A stretch of DNA of 64,000 nucleotides from Alphaproteobacteria bacterium (GTDB lineage: Bacteria; Pseudomonadota; Alphaproteobacteria; UBA8366): NCBI GenBank assembly GCA_028281325.1, contig JANQKC010000006.1:62001-126000 (forward strand), in the 5' to 3' direction. Below are positions 17,331 through 25,539 of this stretch, piece after piece (the stretch's first letter is position 1; each line of letters opens with the position of its first letter). Made by a program: the position numbers and the translations under genes. The notes under the pieces were generated by a model. The model was not told the origin of the DNA. It saw nothing but the letters and a program-made list of their open reading frames with translations, and made no database searches.

Positions 17331-17360
17331 TTGCGGCCGTTCCCGGGTTTGGCCTATAAA
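17331..17360 (+). promoter_or_regulatory. Predicted promoter for the dioxygenase-LLM pair
   Basis: TTGCGG, 18 bases, then TATAAA. A start near 17367 gives a 40-base leader before the ATG at 17407. It faces away from the CaiB gene. Confidence 0.4.
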
Positions 17361-17406
17361 TGATCCCAATTATCCGACATGCAAACCAAGAACGAGGCAC
17401 GCTCCC

Positions 17407-18438
17407 ATGCCTGAAATCCTGCGCCAGCCCGTCACCGGGCCGTCGGTCTGGAAAGGTTCCGACTTCATCAACGACGATTCGTGGATCTTTCAGCTTACCG
17501 ACAGCGATCTGCGGGAGTTGAACACCGCCACGCATGCATTGAAGGGCCGGGGCCTGAAGCCGCTGGAATTCACCAAAGACGACTTCCCGCTGCCCACGCT
17601 CGGCCCCAAGATCGAAAAGATCCTGCACGAGGTCGAATATGGCCGGGGCTTCGTGTTGATGCGCGGGTTGAACGTCGACGACTACGATCTCGACACCTTG
17701 AAAGTGCTCTATTGGGGCCTGGGCACGCATCTGGGCGAGATCATTTCCCAGAATTCGCAAGGCGACCTGCTGGGCGCGGTCACCGATTTCGAGGACGGCA
17801 AATACGCCGGCGGCGGCTACTACGAGGAGAACGTGCGCGGCCACCGCACCAACGCCTTCCTGCGGCCGCACAGCGACAGCTCCGATGTGGTCGGCCTGAT
17901 GTGCGTGCGCCCCGCCAAGACCGGCGGGTTCAGCATGGTCAGCAACTCGATGGCGATCTACAACGAGATCTTGGCGAACCGGCCTGAATTCATAGAACCG
18001 CTGACGTCGGGCTTCCACTTCGACCTGATCGGCAAGGGCACCAAGGCGATCGAGGTCAGCAACAGCAAGGTTCCGGTCTTCAGCTATTTCGAAGGCATTC
18101 TGAGCTGCCGGTTCAACAAGAAGCAGATCGAACTGGGCGCGGAGAAGTCCGGCATTCCCTTGACGCAACTGCAGCAGGACGCGATCGACTATGTCCGCGA
18201 ACTCTCGGTCCGGGAAGACTTCCTGCTGCACATGGATTTCCAGCCGGGCGACATCCAGCTTCTGAACAACCATTGCACGCTGCATTCGCGCACAGCCTAT
18301 GAGGATTACGACGATCCGGCGAAGAAGCGGTTTTTGTTGCGGCTTTGGGTTAACATTCCGAACGGGCGGCCGCTCGCGCCGGAATTCGCCGACCGCCTGA
18401 ACACCGGCGGCCGGGGCGGCGTGACGAAACGCTACTGA
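17407..18438 (+). CDS. TauD/TfdA-like Fe(II)/2-oxoglutarate dioxygenase
   Basis: A 343-residue enzyme of the TauD/clavaminate synthase superfamily. The iron-binding HxD is in LRPHSDSSDVVGLM, the distal His in NNHCTLHSRTAYEDY and the 2-oxoglutarate-binding Arg in KKRFLLRLWVN. RGFVLMRGLNVDDYDLD near residue 80 is the usual N-terminal signature. Proteins of this branch are often annotated generically; the substrate may be an organic acid, but the sequence does not say which. An LLM flavoprotein follows 33 bases downstream, and the two probably form an operon. Confidence 0.87.
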   Translation: MPEILRQPVTGPSVWKGSDFINDDSWIFQLTDSDLRELNTATHALKGRGLKPLEFTKDDFPLPTLGPKIEKILHEVEYGRGFVLMRGLNVDDYDLDTLKVLYWGLGTHLGEIISQNSQGDLLGAVTDFEDGKYAGGGYYEENVRGHRTNAFLRPHSDSSDVVGLMCVRPAKTGGFSMVSNSMAIYNEILANRPEFIEPLTSGFHFDLIGKGTKAIEVSNSKVPVFSYFEGILSCRFNKKQIELGAEKSGIPLTQLQQDAIDYVRELSVREDFLLHMDFQPGDIQLLNNHCTLHSRTAYEDYDDPAKKRFLLRLWVNIPNGRPLAPEFADRLNTGGRGGVTKRY

Positions 18439-18471
18439 CGATCACGCCAACATCGCGGGGAGCATACACAA

Positions 18472-19404
18472 ATGGGAATCGGCGTTGGACTGGGTCTCGC
18501 GAATTTCCCGTTTTCGACCGTCGACGCCTTCTGGCGCTGGGTGGATCTCTGCGAAGACACCGGCATCGACTCGCTGTGGCAGACCGACCGCGTGCTGTCG
18601 TCGCAGCCTTTCCTCGACTGCATGAGCGTGATGGCGGCGCTGGCCGGGCGCACACGGCGGCTCAAGTTCGGCATGAACGTGGCCTCGGTGCCGCAGCGCG
18701 ACCCCATCGTGCTGGCCAAGGAATGCGCGACCATCGACGTGCTCAGCAACGGCCGCCTGCTCCCCGCCTTCGGCGTCGGCAGCAAGACCAATCCCTACTG
18801 GCGGGTGACCGGGAACGAGTTCAGGGGCAGCGGGGCCAAGGCCGAGGAAGGCATGGAGATCATCGCCCGCCTGTGGCGTGAGGAGAAGGTGACCTTCCAC
18901 GGCAAATTCTATCAGGTGACCGACGCGACCATCTCACCCCGCCCCGTACAGAAGAACCTGCCGCTGTGGATCGGCGGGTCGAGCAAGCCGGCGATCCGCC
19001 GCACCGCCCGCCTCGGCACCGGCTGGCAGGCGGGCAACGAAACGCCGGCGGAAGTCGGCCCGGTCGTCGCCGCGATCAAGGAAAAGGCGAAGGAATACGG
19101 CCGAAGCATCGACGAGGATCATTTCGGCACCGGCTTCCACTACCGCTTCGGATCGTGGGACGAGGAGGTTTCGGGTCGCTACGCGGAATCCTACCAGCGG
19201 CGCGCGCCGAACAAGGACCCGCGCCACCATATGGCGATCGGCGGCGCGGAAGACATCATCCACCGCATCAAGGAATTCGCCGACGCCGGCATCTACAAGT
19301 TCATCCTGCGCCCGATCGGCACGGAAGACGACGACATCCTGGAACAGACGCGCCTGCTGTCGGAACAGGTTCTCCCCGCGGTGCAGGGCAAGAAGAGCCT
19401 GTGA
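18472..19404 (+). CDS. LLM-class flavin-dependent oxidoreductase
   Basis: A 310-residue luciferase-like monooxygenase or F420/FMN reductase with the TIM-barrel pattern: GLGLANFPF at the N-terminus, WQTDRVLSSQPFLDCMSVMAALAGRTRRLKFGMNV, RDPIVLAKECATIDVLSNGR and LWIGGSSKPAIRRTARLGTGW. GGGGAG lies 10 bases before the ATG. It follows the TauD-like dioxygenase, so two oxygenases may act in sequence on one compound. FMN versus F420 use cannot be decided from sequence. Confidence 0.9.
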   Translation: MGIGVGLGLANFPFSTVDAFWRWVDLCEDTGIDSLWQTDRVLSSQPFLDCMSVMAALAGRTRRLKFGMNVASVPQRDPIVLAKECATIDVLSNGRLLPAFGVGSKTNPYWRVTGNEFRGSGAKAEEGMEIIARLWREEKVTFHGKFYQVTDATISPRPVQKNLPLWIGGSSKPAIRRTARLGTGWQAGNETPAEVGPVVAAIKEKAKEYGRSIDEDHFGTGFHYRFGSWDEEVSGRYAESYQRRAPNKDPRHHMAIGGAEDIIHRIKEFADAGIYKFILRPIGTEDDDILEQTRLLSEQVLPAVQGKKSL

Positions 19405-19424
19405 AAGGGTAGCCGGCGTCTCGC

Positions 19425-20306
19425 CTACGCCAGGTGTTTCTTGAAGAAGTCCATCGTCCGATCCCAGGACAACTTGGCCGCCGCTTCGTCGTAGCGCGGG
19501 GTCGAATTGTTGTGGAAACCGTGCCGGGTGCCGGGATAGGTGTGCATCGTGAAGTCCACCTTGTTGGCCTTCAGCGCCGCTTCGTAATCCGACCGCGTGG
19601 CGTTCACCTTCGGGTCGTTCTCCGCATAGTGGATCAGCATCGACGCCCGGATTTTTTCGACATCCGCCGTCTTCGGCGCGCGACCGTAATAGGGCGCCCC
19701 GGCGTCGAGTTCGGTTCCCAGCACGACGGCGATGTGGTTGGTCGTCGCCCCACCCCAACAGAATCCCGTCACGCCCAACGTATTGGTTGACAGCCCATGC
19801 CATTTCACGAACCGCGCGCTGTTGACCATGTCCTGCTTCAATTCCGACTGTTTGAGCTGCTTCTGCATCGCGCGCCCATCGTCGTCGTTACCGGGATAGC
19901 CGCCAGCCGGATACAACCCATCCGGCGCCAACGCCAGGAAGCCCTCGGTCGCGGCCCGACGCGCCACGTCCTCGATATATGGGTTCAGGCCCCGGTTCTC
20001 GTGAATGACCAGGACCGATGGGAACGGTCCCTCGCCGCGCGGCGCCACCAGATACCCGCGCATCGTGCCGGACGTGCCGCCGGGCGACGGATACTTGACG
20101 TAGCGCGCCTTGATCCGCTCGTCGGTGAAGGAGATCGTTTGCGCCGCGGCGTAGTTCGGCAGCAGGCTCTGCGCCATCGTCAGCGCCGAGACACCGCCAA
20201 CCGTGATCACCGCCGCCTTGCGAAAGAACGCACGCCGGTCGATACGACCGTGGCAATAGTCGTCGTACAGGTCGTAAATCCGCGGATCGATTTCTTTTCC
20301 GGTCAT
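19425..20306 (-). CDS. Dienelactone hydrolase family protein with Tat signal
   Basis: A 293-residue alpha/beta hydrolase. The N-terminus carries DRRAFFRKAAVITVGGVSALTMA, a clear twin-arginine export signal with cleavage probably near NYAAA, so it acts in the periplasm. The mature part has VLVIHENRGLNPYIEDVARR, the nucleophile loop GFCWGG with Cys as in dienelactone hydrolases, HYAENDPKVN with the acid and GTRHGFHNN with the His. GGGAGG before the ATG at 20306 supports the start. It is convergent with the LLM gene. Confidence 0.9.
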   Translation of the reverse strand: MTGKEIDPRIYDLYDDYCHGRIDRRAFFRKAAVITVGGVSALTMAQSLLPNYAAAQTISFTDERIKARYVKYPSPGGTSGTMRGYLVAPRGEGPFPSVLVIHENRGLNPYIEDVARRAATEGFLALAPDGLYPAGGYPGNDDDGRAMQKQLKQSELKQDMVNSARFVKWHGLSTNTLGVTGFCWGGATTNHIAVVLGTELDAGAPYYGRAPKTADVEKIRASMLIHYAENDPKVNATRSDYEAALKANKVDFTMHTYPGTRHGFHNNSTPRYDEAAAKLSWDRTMDFFKKHLA

Positions 20307-20581
20307 CGCCCATCCTCCCAATGATGGAAAAACCAGGTCCGTGCCGATAATTGGACACTTTTCTCCGTCGCAGCGCAGCAAAAGATTTCGTGAAGTCCCG
20401 GAACGTTCGCCACCCGGGCGCAAGATTGCGGCGTTGTAATCGCTACACCACGCCGATCAGGACAGCGCAGAACAGGCGTCGGCACTTGCTTCGCCTCTGG
20501 ATCGACCTCGATCCGTCCATCGCACGGTCGCTAGATCCGGTCTTCGCCGCCGAGAACAGCACCGGCCCGCGCGCCGGCAAC

Positions 20582-21310
20582 CTAACTTGGCGCGGCGACC
20601 GCCAACCGGCCGGTCACGCCGTGTTTCTCGATCATGTCGGCGACCAAGCCCGACGCCTTGCAGTCCTCCACGAAGTCGCAGAGATAGGGGATCGCCGCGG
20701 TGTTGGTCTTCAGCGTGCCGATCGCCTGCTGCACCTCGGCGAACTTGCCGTCGAGAATCCGCGTACCGGGCATTTTCTCCAGGTCGTCCATCTGACCCGG
20801 TTTCAATCCGGCCAGGGCATCGATCTTCTCCGCCATGAAGCGTTCCTTCGCTTCCTCGGCCTTATCGGTGGTGATCAGCGTCGCGTTCTTCACGTTGCGG
20901 GCAAGCCACAAACCGTAGGCCGCCTCGCCGCGCACGATGATCGTGTTGCCGTCGCGGTCGACTTCGTCGGCATGCTTCAGCGGCGACTCCTCATGCACCA
21001 TGTAGGTCGCCTCGATCTCGGCATAGGCCGCAGTGAAGGCCATCTTCTCCATCCGCTGCGGTTCCGCGCCCACATTACCGATGTCCCATTCGTCCTTGCC
21101 CGCGGCGGCGACCACGAGGCCGGGCGATTCGTACGGCACAAAGGCGACGTCGACCCCCAACCGCCGGGCGAGTTCCGCCCCCATGTCGGGCGAAACGCCG
21201 GTCGGATCGCCCGACGGCGACTTGCCCGTGACGAGCAGGAAATTGCCCATGTTGACCCCGACGCGCAGGACACCGTTTGGGGCGAGTTCTTTGACCACTT
21301 GTTCGGACAT
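20582..21310 (-). CDS. Family 3 solute-binding-like protein without signal peptide
   Basis: A 242-residue protein. NGVLRVGVNMGNFLLVTG, DPTGVSPDMGAELARRLGV and AGKDEWDIGNVGAEPQR are the opening of amino-acid-type periplasmic binding proteins (SBP_bac_3). It begins MSEQVVKELAP with no hydrophobic leader, and the GGGAG seven bases before the ATG at 21310 supports this start; the longer in-frame TTG/GTG region upstream also encodes no signal. No permease or ATPase is adjacent. It may be a cytoplasmic sensor or enzyme that reused the fold. Confidence 0.8.
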   Translation of the reverse strand: MSEQVVKELAPNGVLRVGVNMGNFLLVTGKSPSGDPTGVSPDMGAELARRLGVDVAFVPYESPGLVVAAAGKDEWDIGNVGAEPQRMEKMAFTAAYAEIEATYMVHEESPLKHADEVDRDGNTIIVRGEAAYGLWLARNVKNATLITTDKAEEAKERFMAEKIDALAGLKPGQMDDLEKMPGTRILDGKFAEVQQAIGTLKTNTAAIPYLCDFVEDCKASGLVADMIEKHGVTGRLAVAAPS

Positions 21311-21437
21311 AAGGGCGTCTCCCAATGCAGTTGATTTTCGTTGGCGGCTATGGCCGTGGCTCCAAGACGGATGCAGCACGTTTGTAACCGTTTAGGGCGA
21401 GCAGCATCAAACCGGTGGCCGCCACTCGCCCCGACCG

Positions 21438-21857
21438 CTAGCCTTTCGGCGGCGCCATGTCTTTCGGGTCCGACTTGTGCACCCGCCGCGTCATGAAGGT
21501 GCCGAGCCCGGCCGCACATACATTTCCCGTGCCGTCGACGATTTCGCAGCGCACCACCGCCGACCGCGACCCCGCGCGGATGACGTCCGCGGTGCCGGTC
21601 AGCCGGTCGCCCTTGGCGGCGGCCAGATAGTTCACCTTCATCTCCAGCGTCGCCATCGGCCGCTTGCGGGTATCGTAATTCCCGCCGGACGCCGCCGTCG
21701 CCATTACCACGTCGACCAGCGATGCGATCACGCCACCCTGCACGACGCCGCGCAGATTGCGCATCTCCTCGCGCACCGGCATGCCGACGACGGCGTGGCC
21801 GTCCTCCATCACCTCATACTCGACGCCCATCCATTTCCGAAAGCCTTCATCCGGCAT
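21438..21857 (-). CDS. PaaI-type hotdog thioesterase
   Basis: A 139-residue hotdog-fold protein. HAVVGMPVREEMRNLRGVVQGGVIASLVDVVMATAAS is the PaaI family signature, with the G-G-x-x-A-x-x-D helix that contains the catalytic acid. Such enzymes cleave acyl- or aryl-CoA esters in the cytoplasm. GGAG six bases upstream supports the ATG at 21857. It lies upstream of the binding-protein gene and downstream of the dioxygenase at 21909 on the same strand. Confidence 0.88.
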   Translation of the reverse strand: MPDEGFRKWMGVEYEVMEDGHAVVGMPVREEMRNLRGVVQGGVIASLVDVVMATAASGGNYDTRKRPMATLEMKVNYLAAAKGDRLTGTADVIRAGSRSAVVRCEIVDGTGNVCAAGLGTFMTRRVHKSDPKDMAPPKG

Positions 21858-21908
21858 GTTGCGCTCCTTCTTTTTCTTGTGCCGGTCGGCACGGGTTGTC
21901 GTTCGGTC

Positions 21909-22778
21909 CTATTCGTCCATGCTCGAACCCGCGCCTTTCACGCGCGTCTGCCGCATGTACCGGCGGTACTTATCCGCGTCATAACCGCCGCCGCGGTGGA
22001 CGAGACACCGGTTGTCCCAGATCACCAGGTCGCCCGGCTGCCATGCGTGCGAATAGACGTGGTCGTCCTGCGTCGCCCGGTCCAGCAGATCGTCGAGCAG
22101 GGCGCGGCTATCCTCGAAACTCCAGCCGACGATCGATTTGGCGTGCGAGCCGACGAAGATGTTCTTCGCCCCGGTGCGCGGATTGCGGCGCACGAGCTTC
22201 TGCTTCACCGGCGGCAACGACGCCGCATGCGACGGCGTCACGGCGTCGGGCCCGACCTTGGAACGGGAAAAGACGTAATCGTGTTCGGCGATCAGCGGAT
22301 CGATCCTTTCCTGCTCGTCCTTCGAGAGACGACTGTAGGCGGCGCGGCCGCTGGCGAATTCGGTCCGCCCGCCTTCCGCCGGAACCTCGTAGGCGCACAT
22401 GATCGAGACGTAGGTCGGCACCTTCTGAAACGACGAATCCGAATGCCACAAGTTGTTGCCCGTCTGGAACCGTGTCCGCTTGTGCGAATTGTCGAGCGCC
22501 TTGCCGTCCTGCATCACGTTGCCGATGGTGCCGAAAAACTCGATCACGCCTTCCTGGCCCAGCTTCACGTGACTCGGTTCCGGTTCGCCGAGCGCCTTCG
22601 TGACCGCAAGCTGATGTTCATCATCAAACGGCTGGTCGGGAAAGTGCAGGAACGAATACGCGTCGATCGCAGCGCGGATTTCCTCGATGATATCGTCGTT
22701 CATCGGTTCGCGAAGATCGACACCGGTCACGCGGGCGCCGAAATCCGGATGAATTTTCTCAATCGTCAACGCGGCCAT
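21909..22778 (-). CDS. TauD/TfdA family taurine dioxygenase-like enzyme
   Basis: A 289-residue Fe(II)/2-oxoglutarate dioxygenase closer to TauD and TfdA than the one at 17407. GARVTGVDLREPMNDDIIEEIRAAI opens it; the metal-binding pair is in LWHSDSSFQKVP, the distal His in NRCLVHRGGGYD and the oxoglutarate Arg in YRRYMRQTRV. Family members hydroxylate sulfonates or aryloxyacetates to release sulfite or phenols. CGGAGA just before the ATG at 22778 fixes the start. No sulfonate transporter is adjacent. Confidence 0.9.
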   Translation of the reverse strand: MAALTIEKIHPDFGARVTGVDLREPMNDDIIEEIRAAIDAYSFLHFPDQPFDDEHQLAVTKALGEPEPSHVKLGQEGVIEFFGTIGNVMQDGKALDNSHKRTRFQTGNNLWHSDSSFQKVPTYVSIMCAYEVPAEGGRTEFASGRAAYSRLSKDEQERIDPLIAEHDYVFSRSKVGPDAVTPSHAASLPPVKQKLVRRNPRTGAKNIFVGSHAKSIVGWSFEDSRALLDDLLDRATQDDHVYSHAWQPGDLVIWDNRCLVHRGGGYDADKYRRYMRQTRVKGAGSSMDE

Positions 22779-22857
22779 GGATTTTCTCCGGAGACTGTCA
22801 GGATACCGATTCAAGCATCAAACGCGCGGCACGCCAAGTCGGCGCGATAACCCGGAT

Positions 22858-23880
22858 CTAGCCCGACGGCTCACCCAACTTGACCAACTGCTTGCCGAAA
22901 TTCTCGCTGGTCAGCAACCGCAGGAACGCGGCCGGCATGGCCTCGATCCCTTCCATCACGTCCTCGCGGAACTTGAGCCGGCCCTCGCCGTGCCACGCCG
23001 CGAGTTGCCGGATGCCTTCATCGAAGCGATCGACGTAGTCGCTGACGAGAAACCCTTCCATGCGAGCGCGGTTGATCAGCAGTTGCCGGTGATGGCGCAA
23101 GCCGATATCCGGCTGGTCGAACCTGTCGGACAAAGAAACCATGCCGCAGATGATAATCCGCGCCTTCATCGCCAGATTCTGCATCGCGGCGTCGTGAATC
23201 GGGCCACCGGTGTTGTCGAAATAGATATCGATGCCGGACGGACACATCTCCGCCACGGCCGCGCCCAGGTCCTCGGACTCGCGATAGTTGACGCCGCCGT
23301 CATAGCCGATCTCGCGGCACCACTCGAGCTTGGCCGCGCTGCTGGCGACGGCGATGGCGCGGCAGCCCATGATCTTGGCGATCTGCCCGACCACCTGTCC
23401 GACCGCCCCCGACGCGGCGGAGACCAGCACCGTCTCCCCCGGCTTAGGCTTGCCCAAGTCGAGCAAAGCGAAATAGGCGGTCAGCCCGGGCATGCCGAGA
23501 TAGCTGACAGCGCTCTGGATCGGCGCGATCGACGGGTCGACACGGCGCAGATGCTCGCCCTTCAGCACCGGGTATTCCTGCCAGCCGAAACCCATGCTCT
23601 CGACGATATCGCCGGGCTTGAAATCGGGATGCTTGGAGGCGATCACCTCGCCGACCCCGCCGCCGCGCATGACATGCCCCAGTTCCACACTGGCCGCGTA
23701 GTTTTTCGCGGGGCTGATCCGCCCCCGCATATACGGGTCGACCGACAAGTATAGCGAGCGGATCAAGACCTGACCGTCGCGCGGGTCCCGCAACGGCGCT
23801 TCCTCCAGCCGCCAGTCGGACTCGGCCGGCATGCCTTTCGGATAATTGACAAGAACCCAGCGTCGGTTCGTATCGGTCAC
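22858..23880 (-). CDS. NADP-dependent medium-chain reductase (CurA/PTGR1-like)
   Basis: A 340-residue zinc-free medium-chain dehydrogenase/reductase. RRWVLVNYPKGMPAESDWRLEE, DPYMRGRI and the nucleotide-binding SAASGAVGQVVGQIAK match the leukotriene B4 dehydrogenase/curcumin reductase group, which reduces alpha,beta-unsaturated ketones with NADPH. The start is a GTG at 23880 placed by AGGA five bases upstream; the in-frame ATG further up (23988) overlaps the divergent gene's leader and lacks a site. Confidence 0.9.
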   Translation of the reverse strand: MTDTNRRWVLVNYPKGMPAESDWRLEEAPLRDPRDGQVLIRSLYLSVDPYMRGRISPAKNYAASVELGHVMRGGGVGEVIASKHPDFKPGDIVESMGFGWQEYPVLKGEHLRRVDPSIAPIQSAVSYLGMPGLTAYFALLDLGKPKPGETVLVSAASGAVGQVVGQIAKIMGCRAIAVASSAAKLEWCREIGYDGGVNYRESEDLGAAVAEMCPSGIDIYFDNTGGPIHDAAMQNLAMKARIIICGMVSLSDRFDQPDIGLRHHRQLLINRARMEGFLVSDYVDRFDEGIRQLAAWHGEGRLKFREDVMEGIEAMPAAFLRLLTSENFGKQLVKLGEPSG

Positions 23881-23990
23881 GGCGTTCCTCTTTTCATGGA
23901 ATTGATCTACATAGCATCCTAACCGTAGGACACACGGTTGGCGAACGTCCCCCGATCCCTCCGCATCGCAACAAATAACAGAACGCATCC

Positions 23991-24428
23991 ATGCGAAAAT
24001 TCGTTGAGAGAATAAAACTCGTCATCCAGATCGCGAAGATGTGGAGTCAGGCGCTGGAGTTGACCGCCCGAGAGAGCTTCAGCGAGGCCCTAAGGGTCGT
24101 GCGGGAGATGGAGGCGCTGGGCGCATCGCGGCCCGAGCTGACACTGCTCAAGGGGGTGTTGCTTTTCAGGGTGGGAGACTACGAGGATGCGCTGGAGATG
24201 CTGATCGTCGCGCATATAAGGATTTCGCGAGACACGGCGCTCGCCCCCCCGAACGACAGGTATTTAATGTGTTACGCATCGGTCTGGGGGGAGAAAGCCT
24301 TGCGGTCGGTGGGGCGCGAGGTCGAGACTCCCTTCGTCATCGATTTTCGCGAGGTTCCGTTGAAACTCGTCGCGCGGACCTACAAGCAGAAATTTCCCCT
24401 TCGCGAACACCCCGATTGGTCGGCATAG
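23991..24428 (+). CDS. Hypothetical helical protein, TPR-like
   Basis: A 145-residue protein, all helical in appearance. The segment SFSEALRVVREMEALGASRPELTLLKGVLLFRVGDYEDALEMLIVAHIR looks like a pair of tetratricopeptide helices. No signal peptide or membrane segment is seen. I do not recognise a family. It is divergent from the reductase (110-base gap) and convergent with the phosphatase. Its base composition is somewhat lower in GC and it contains runs such as CCCCCCC in the coding part, so it may be a recent arrival. Confidence 0.6.
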   Translation: MRKFVERIKLVIQIAKMWSQALELTARESFSEALRVVREMEALGASRPELTLLKGVLLFRVGDYEDALEMLIVAHIRISRDTALAPPNDRYLMCYASVWGEKALRSVGREVETPFVIDFREVPLKLVARTYKQKFPLREHPDWSA

Positions 24429-24443
24429 ACCGACCGGAAAATT

Positions 24444-25037
24444 TCAGTCGCCCGCGTCGATCTTCGCGATCTCGCCGTCTTCCAGCAGGTAGAAGGCGTC
24501 CTGCGGCTGTTCCAGGACCATCAATTCCTGCGGGTCGAGGCCGGCATAGGCGCCGCGGAGGATACGGCCCACGCCGCCGTGGGACACCACGATAAGCGGC
24601 TTTCGGTCGGACAACGCCGCCAGCCAGTCCGCGATCCGTGCATGGGCCATCGCATAGCTCTCGCCGTCGGGTGGCACATAGTCCCATTTGTTCGCGCGAA
24701 GCGCCGTCAAGGCGCCGGGAAACTGCGTCTCGATCTCCGCCGCCGTGAGCCCGTCCCAATCGCCCCAGGTCACCTCGCGCAACGCCGCGTCGAAACGGCA
24801 GTTCCCGTAATCGAACCCGGTTTCCTCGCAGATCAGCGCCGCGGTCTGCCGGCATCGGCCAAGCGGGCTTACCGCCATATGGCAACTCGCCGGATCACCG
24901 ATATAGTCGCGCAAGGCGCGGCCGACCCGCTGCGCCTGTTCCACGCCGGCCCGGGTCAACGGCGAGTCGAGGCCGCCCTGGTTGCGGCCCTCGCGGTTCC
25001 ACATGGTTTCCCCATGGCGAACGAGATAAATGCGCAA
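24444..25037 (-). CDS. Histidine phosphatase family protein (phosphoglycerate mutase-like)
   Basis: A 197-residue branch-one histidine phosphatase. The catalytic RHGET follows directly after the start (MRIYLVRHGET), with the family RNQGGLDSPLTRAGVEQAQ, the Arg of SPLGRCRQTA, the Glu of LREVTWGDWDG and a second His in VVSHGG. The start must be the TTG at 25037, because the core motif begins within eight residues and no ATG lies upstream nearby. The family includes phosphoglycerate mutases, cobalamin phosphatase and others, and the substrate is not evident. Confidence 0.88.
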   Translation of the reverse strand: MRIYLVRHGETMWNREGRNQGGLDSPLTRAGVEQAQRVGRALRDYIGDPASCHMAVSPLGRCRQTAALICEETGFDYGNCRFDAALREVTWGDWDGLTAAEIETQFPGALTALRANKWDYVPPDGESYAMAHARIADWLAALSDRKPLIVVSHGGVGRILRGAYAGLDPQELMVLEQPQDAFYLLEDGEIAKIDAGD

Positions 25038-25146
25038 GGTGAGAGACCCTTCCTGCTTGATCGACTATCTCTGAACCGAACGGTCGGGAGTGTAGCCTGA
25101 TTCGGTGACGGGTGAACCTGCCGGGCCCGCCGAACACGGCGACGGC

Positions 25147-25174
25147 TTGACTTTCGAATTTATTTCCATATATT
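25147..25174 (+). promoter_or_regulatory. Predicted arsR promoter, leaderless
   Basis: TTGACT, 16 bases, then TATATT. A start seven bases beyond the -10 box falls on or next to the arsR ATG at 25182, so the mRNA would have almost no leader. No Shine-Dalgarno sequence precedes that ATG, which agrees. Confidence 0.6.
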
Positions 25175-25188
25175 TGGAAATATGGAAA
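25162..25188 (+). promoter_or_regulatory. Nested palindromes, predicted ArsR operator
   Basis: Two interlocking inverted repeats. ATTTCCA/TGGAAAT (25162-25168 and 25175-25181, 6-base spacer) overlaps TTTCCATAT/ATATGGAAA (25163-25171 and 25180-25188, 8-base spacer). Both are perfect, cover the -10 box and run into the start codon. Such a site fits autorepression by the dimeric ArsR encoded just downstream. Confidence 0.7.
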
Positions 25189-25535
25189 CGAATGATGCCG
25201 TCACCGCACTGTCAGCGCTTGCCCAGGAAACCCGCCTGCAGATTTTCCGCTGGCTCGTGGAACGCGGTCCGCGCGGCGCGCCGGCCGGTGAGATCGCCGA
25301 TGAAATGGGCTTGCCGGGCGCCACCCTGTCCTTCCATTTGAGCCAGTTGAAACAGGCGGGCCTGTTGTCCTGCGTGCGCGACGGGCGCTCGCTGATCTAT
25401 TCGGCGAACTATCCGGCAATGACCGATCTGATGGCCTATTTGACCGAGAATTGCTGCCGCGGCGACGAGACCGCCTGCGGCCCAACCCCTTCCGACGCCG
25501 CCATCGTGGCGGCGGACGCGACCCAAGGAGACTGA
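25182..25535 (+). CDS. arsR: ArsR family metalloregulator
   Basis: A 117-residue winged-helix repressor. ALAQETRLQIFRWLVERGP opens the domain, the recognition helix is GATLSFHLSQLKQAGLLSCVRDGRSLIYS, and the C-terminal part carries Cys91-Cys92 and Cys99 (ENCCRGDETAC), resembling the C-terminal arsenite site of Acidithiobacillus-type ArsR. Binding trivalent arsenic should release it from DNA. The nested palindromes over its own start support autoregulation. arsI follows 4 bases later, so the target is an organoarsenical resistance operon. Confidence 0.9.
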   Translation: METNDAVTALSALAQETRLQIFRWLVERGPRGAPAGEIADEMGLPGATLSFHLSQLKQAGLLSCVRDGRSLIYSANYPAMTDLMAYLTENCCRGDETACGPTPSDAAIVAADATQGD

Positions 25536-25539
25536 CCCC

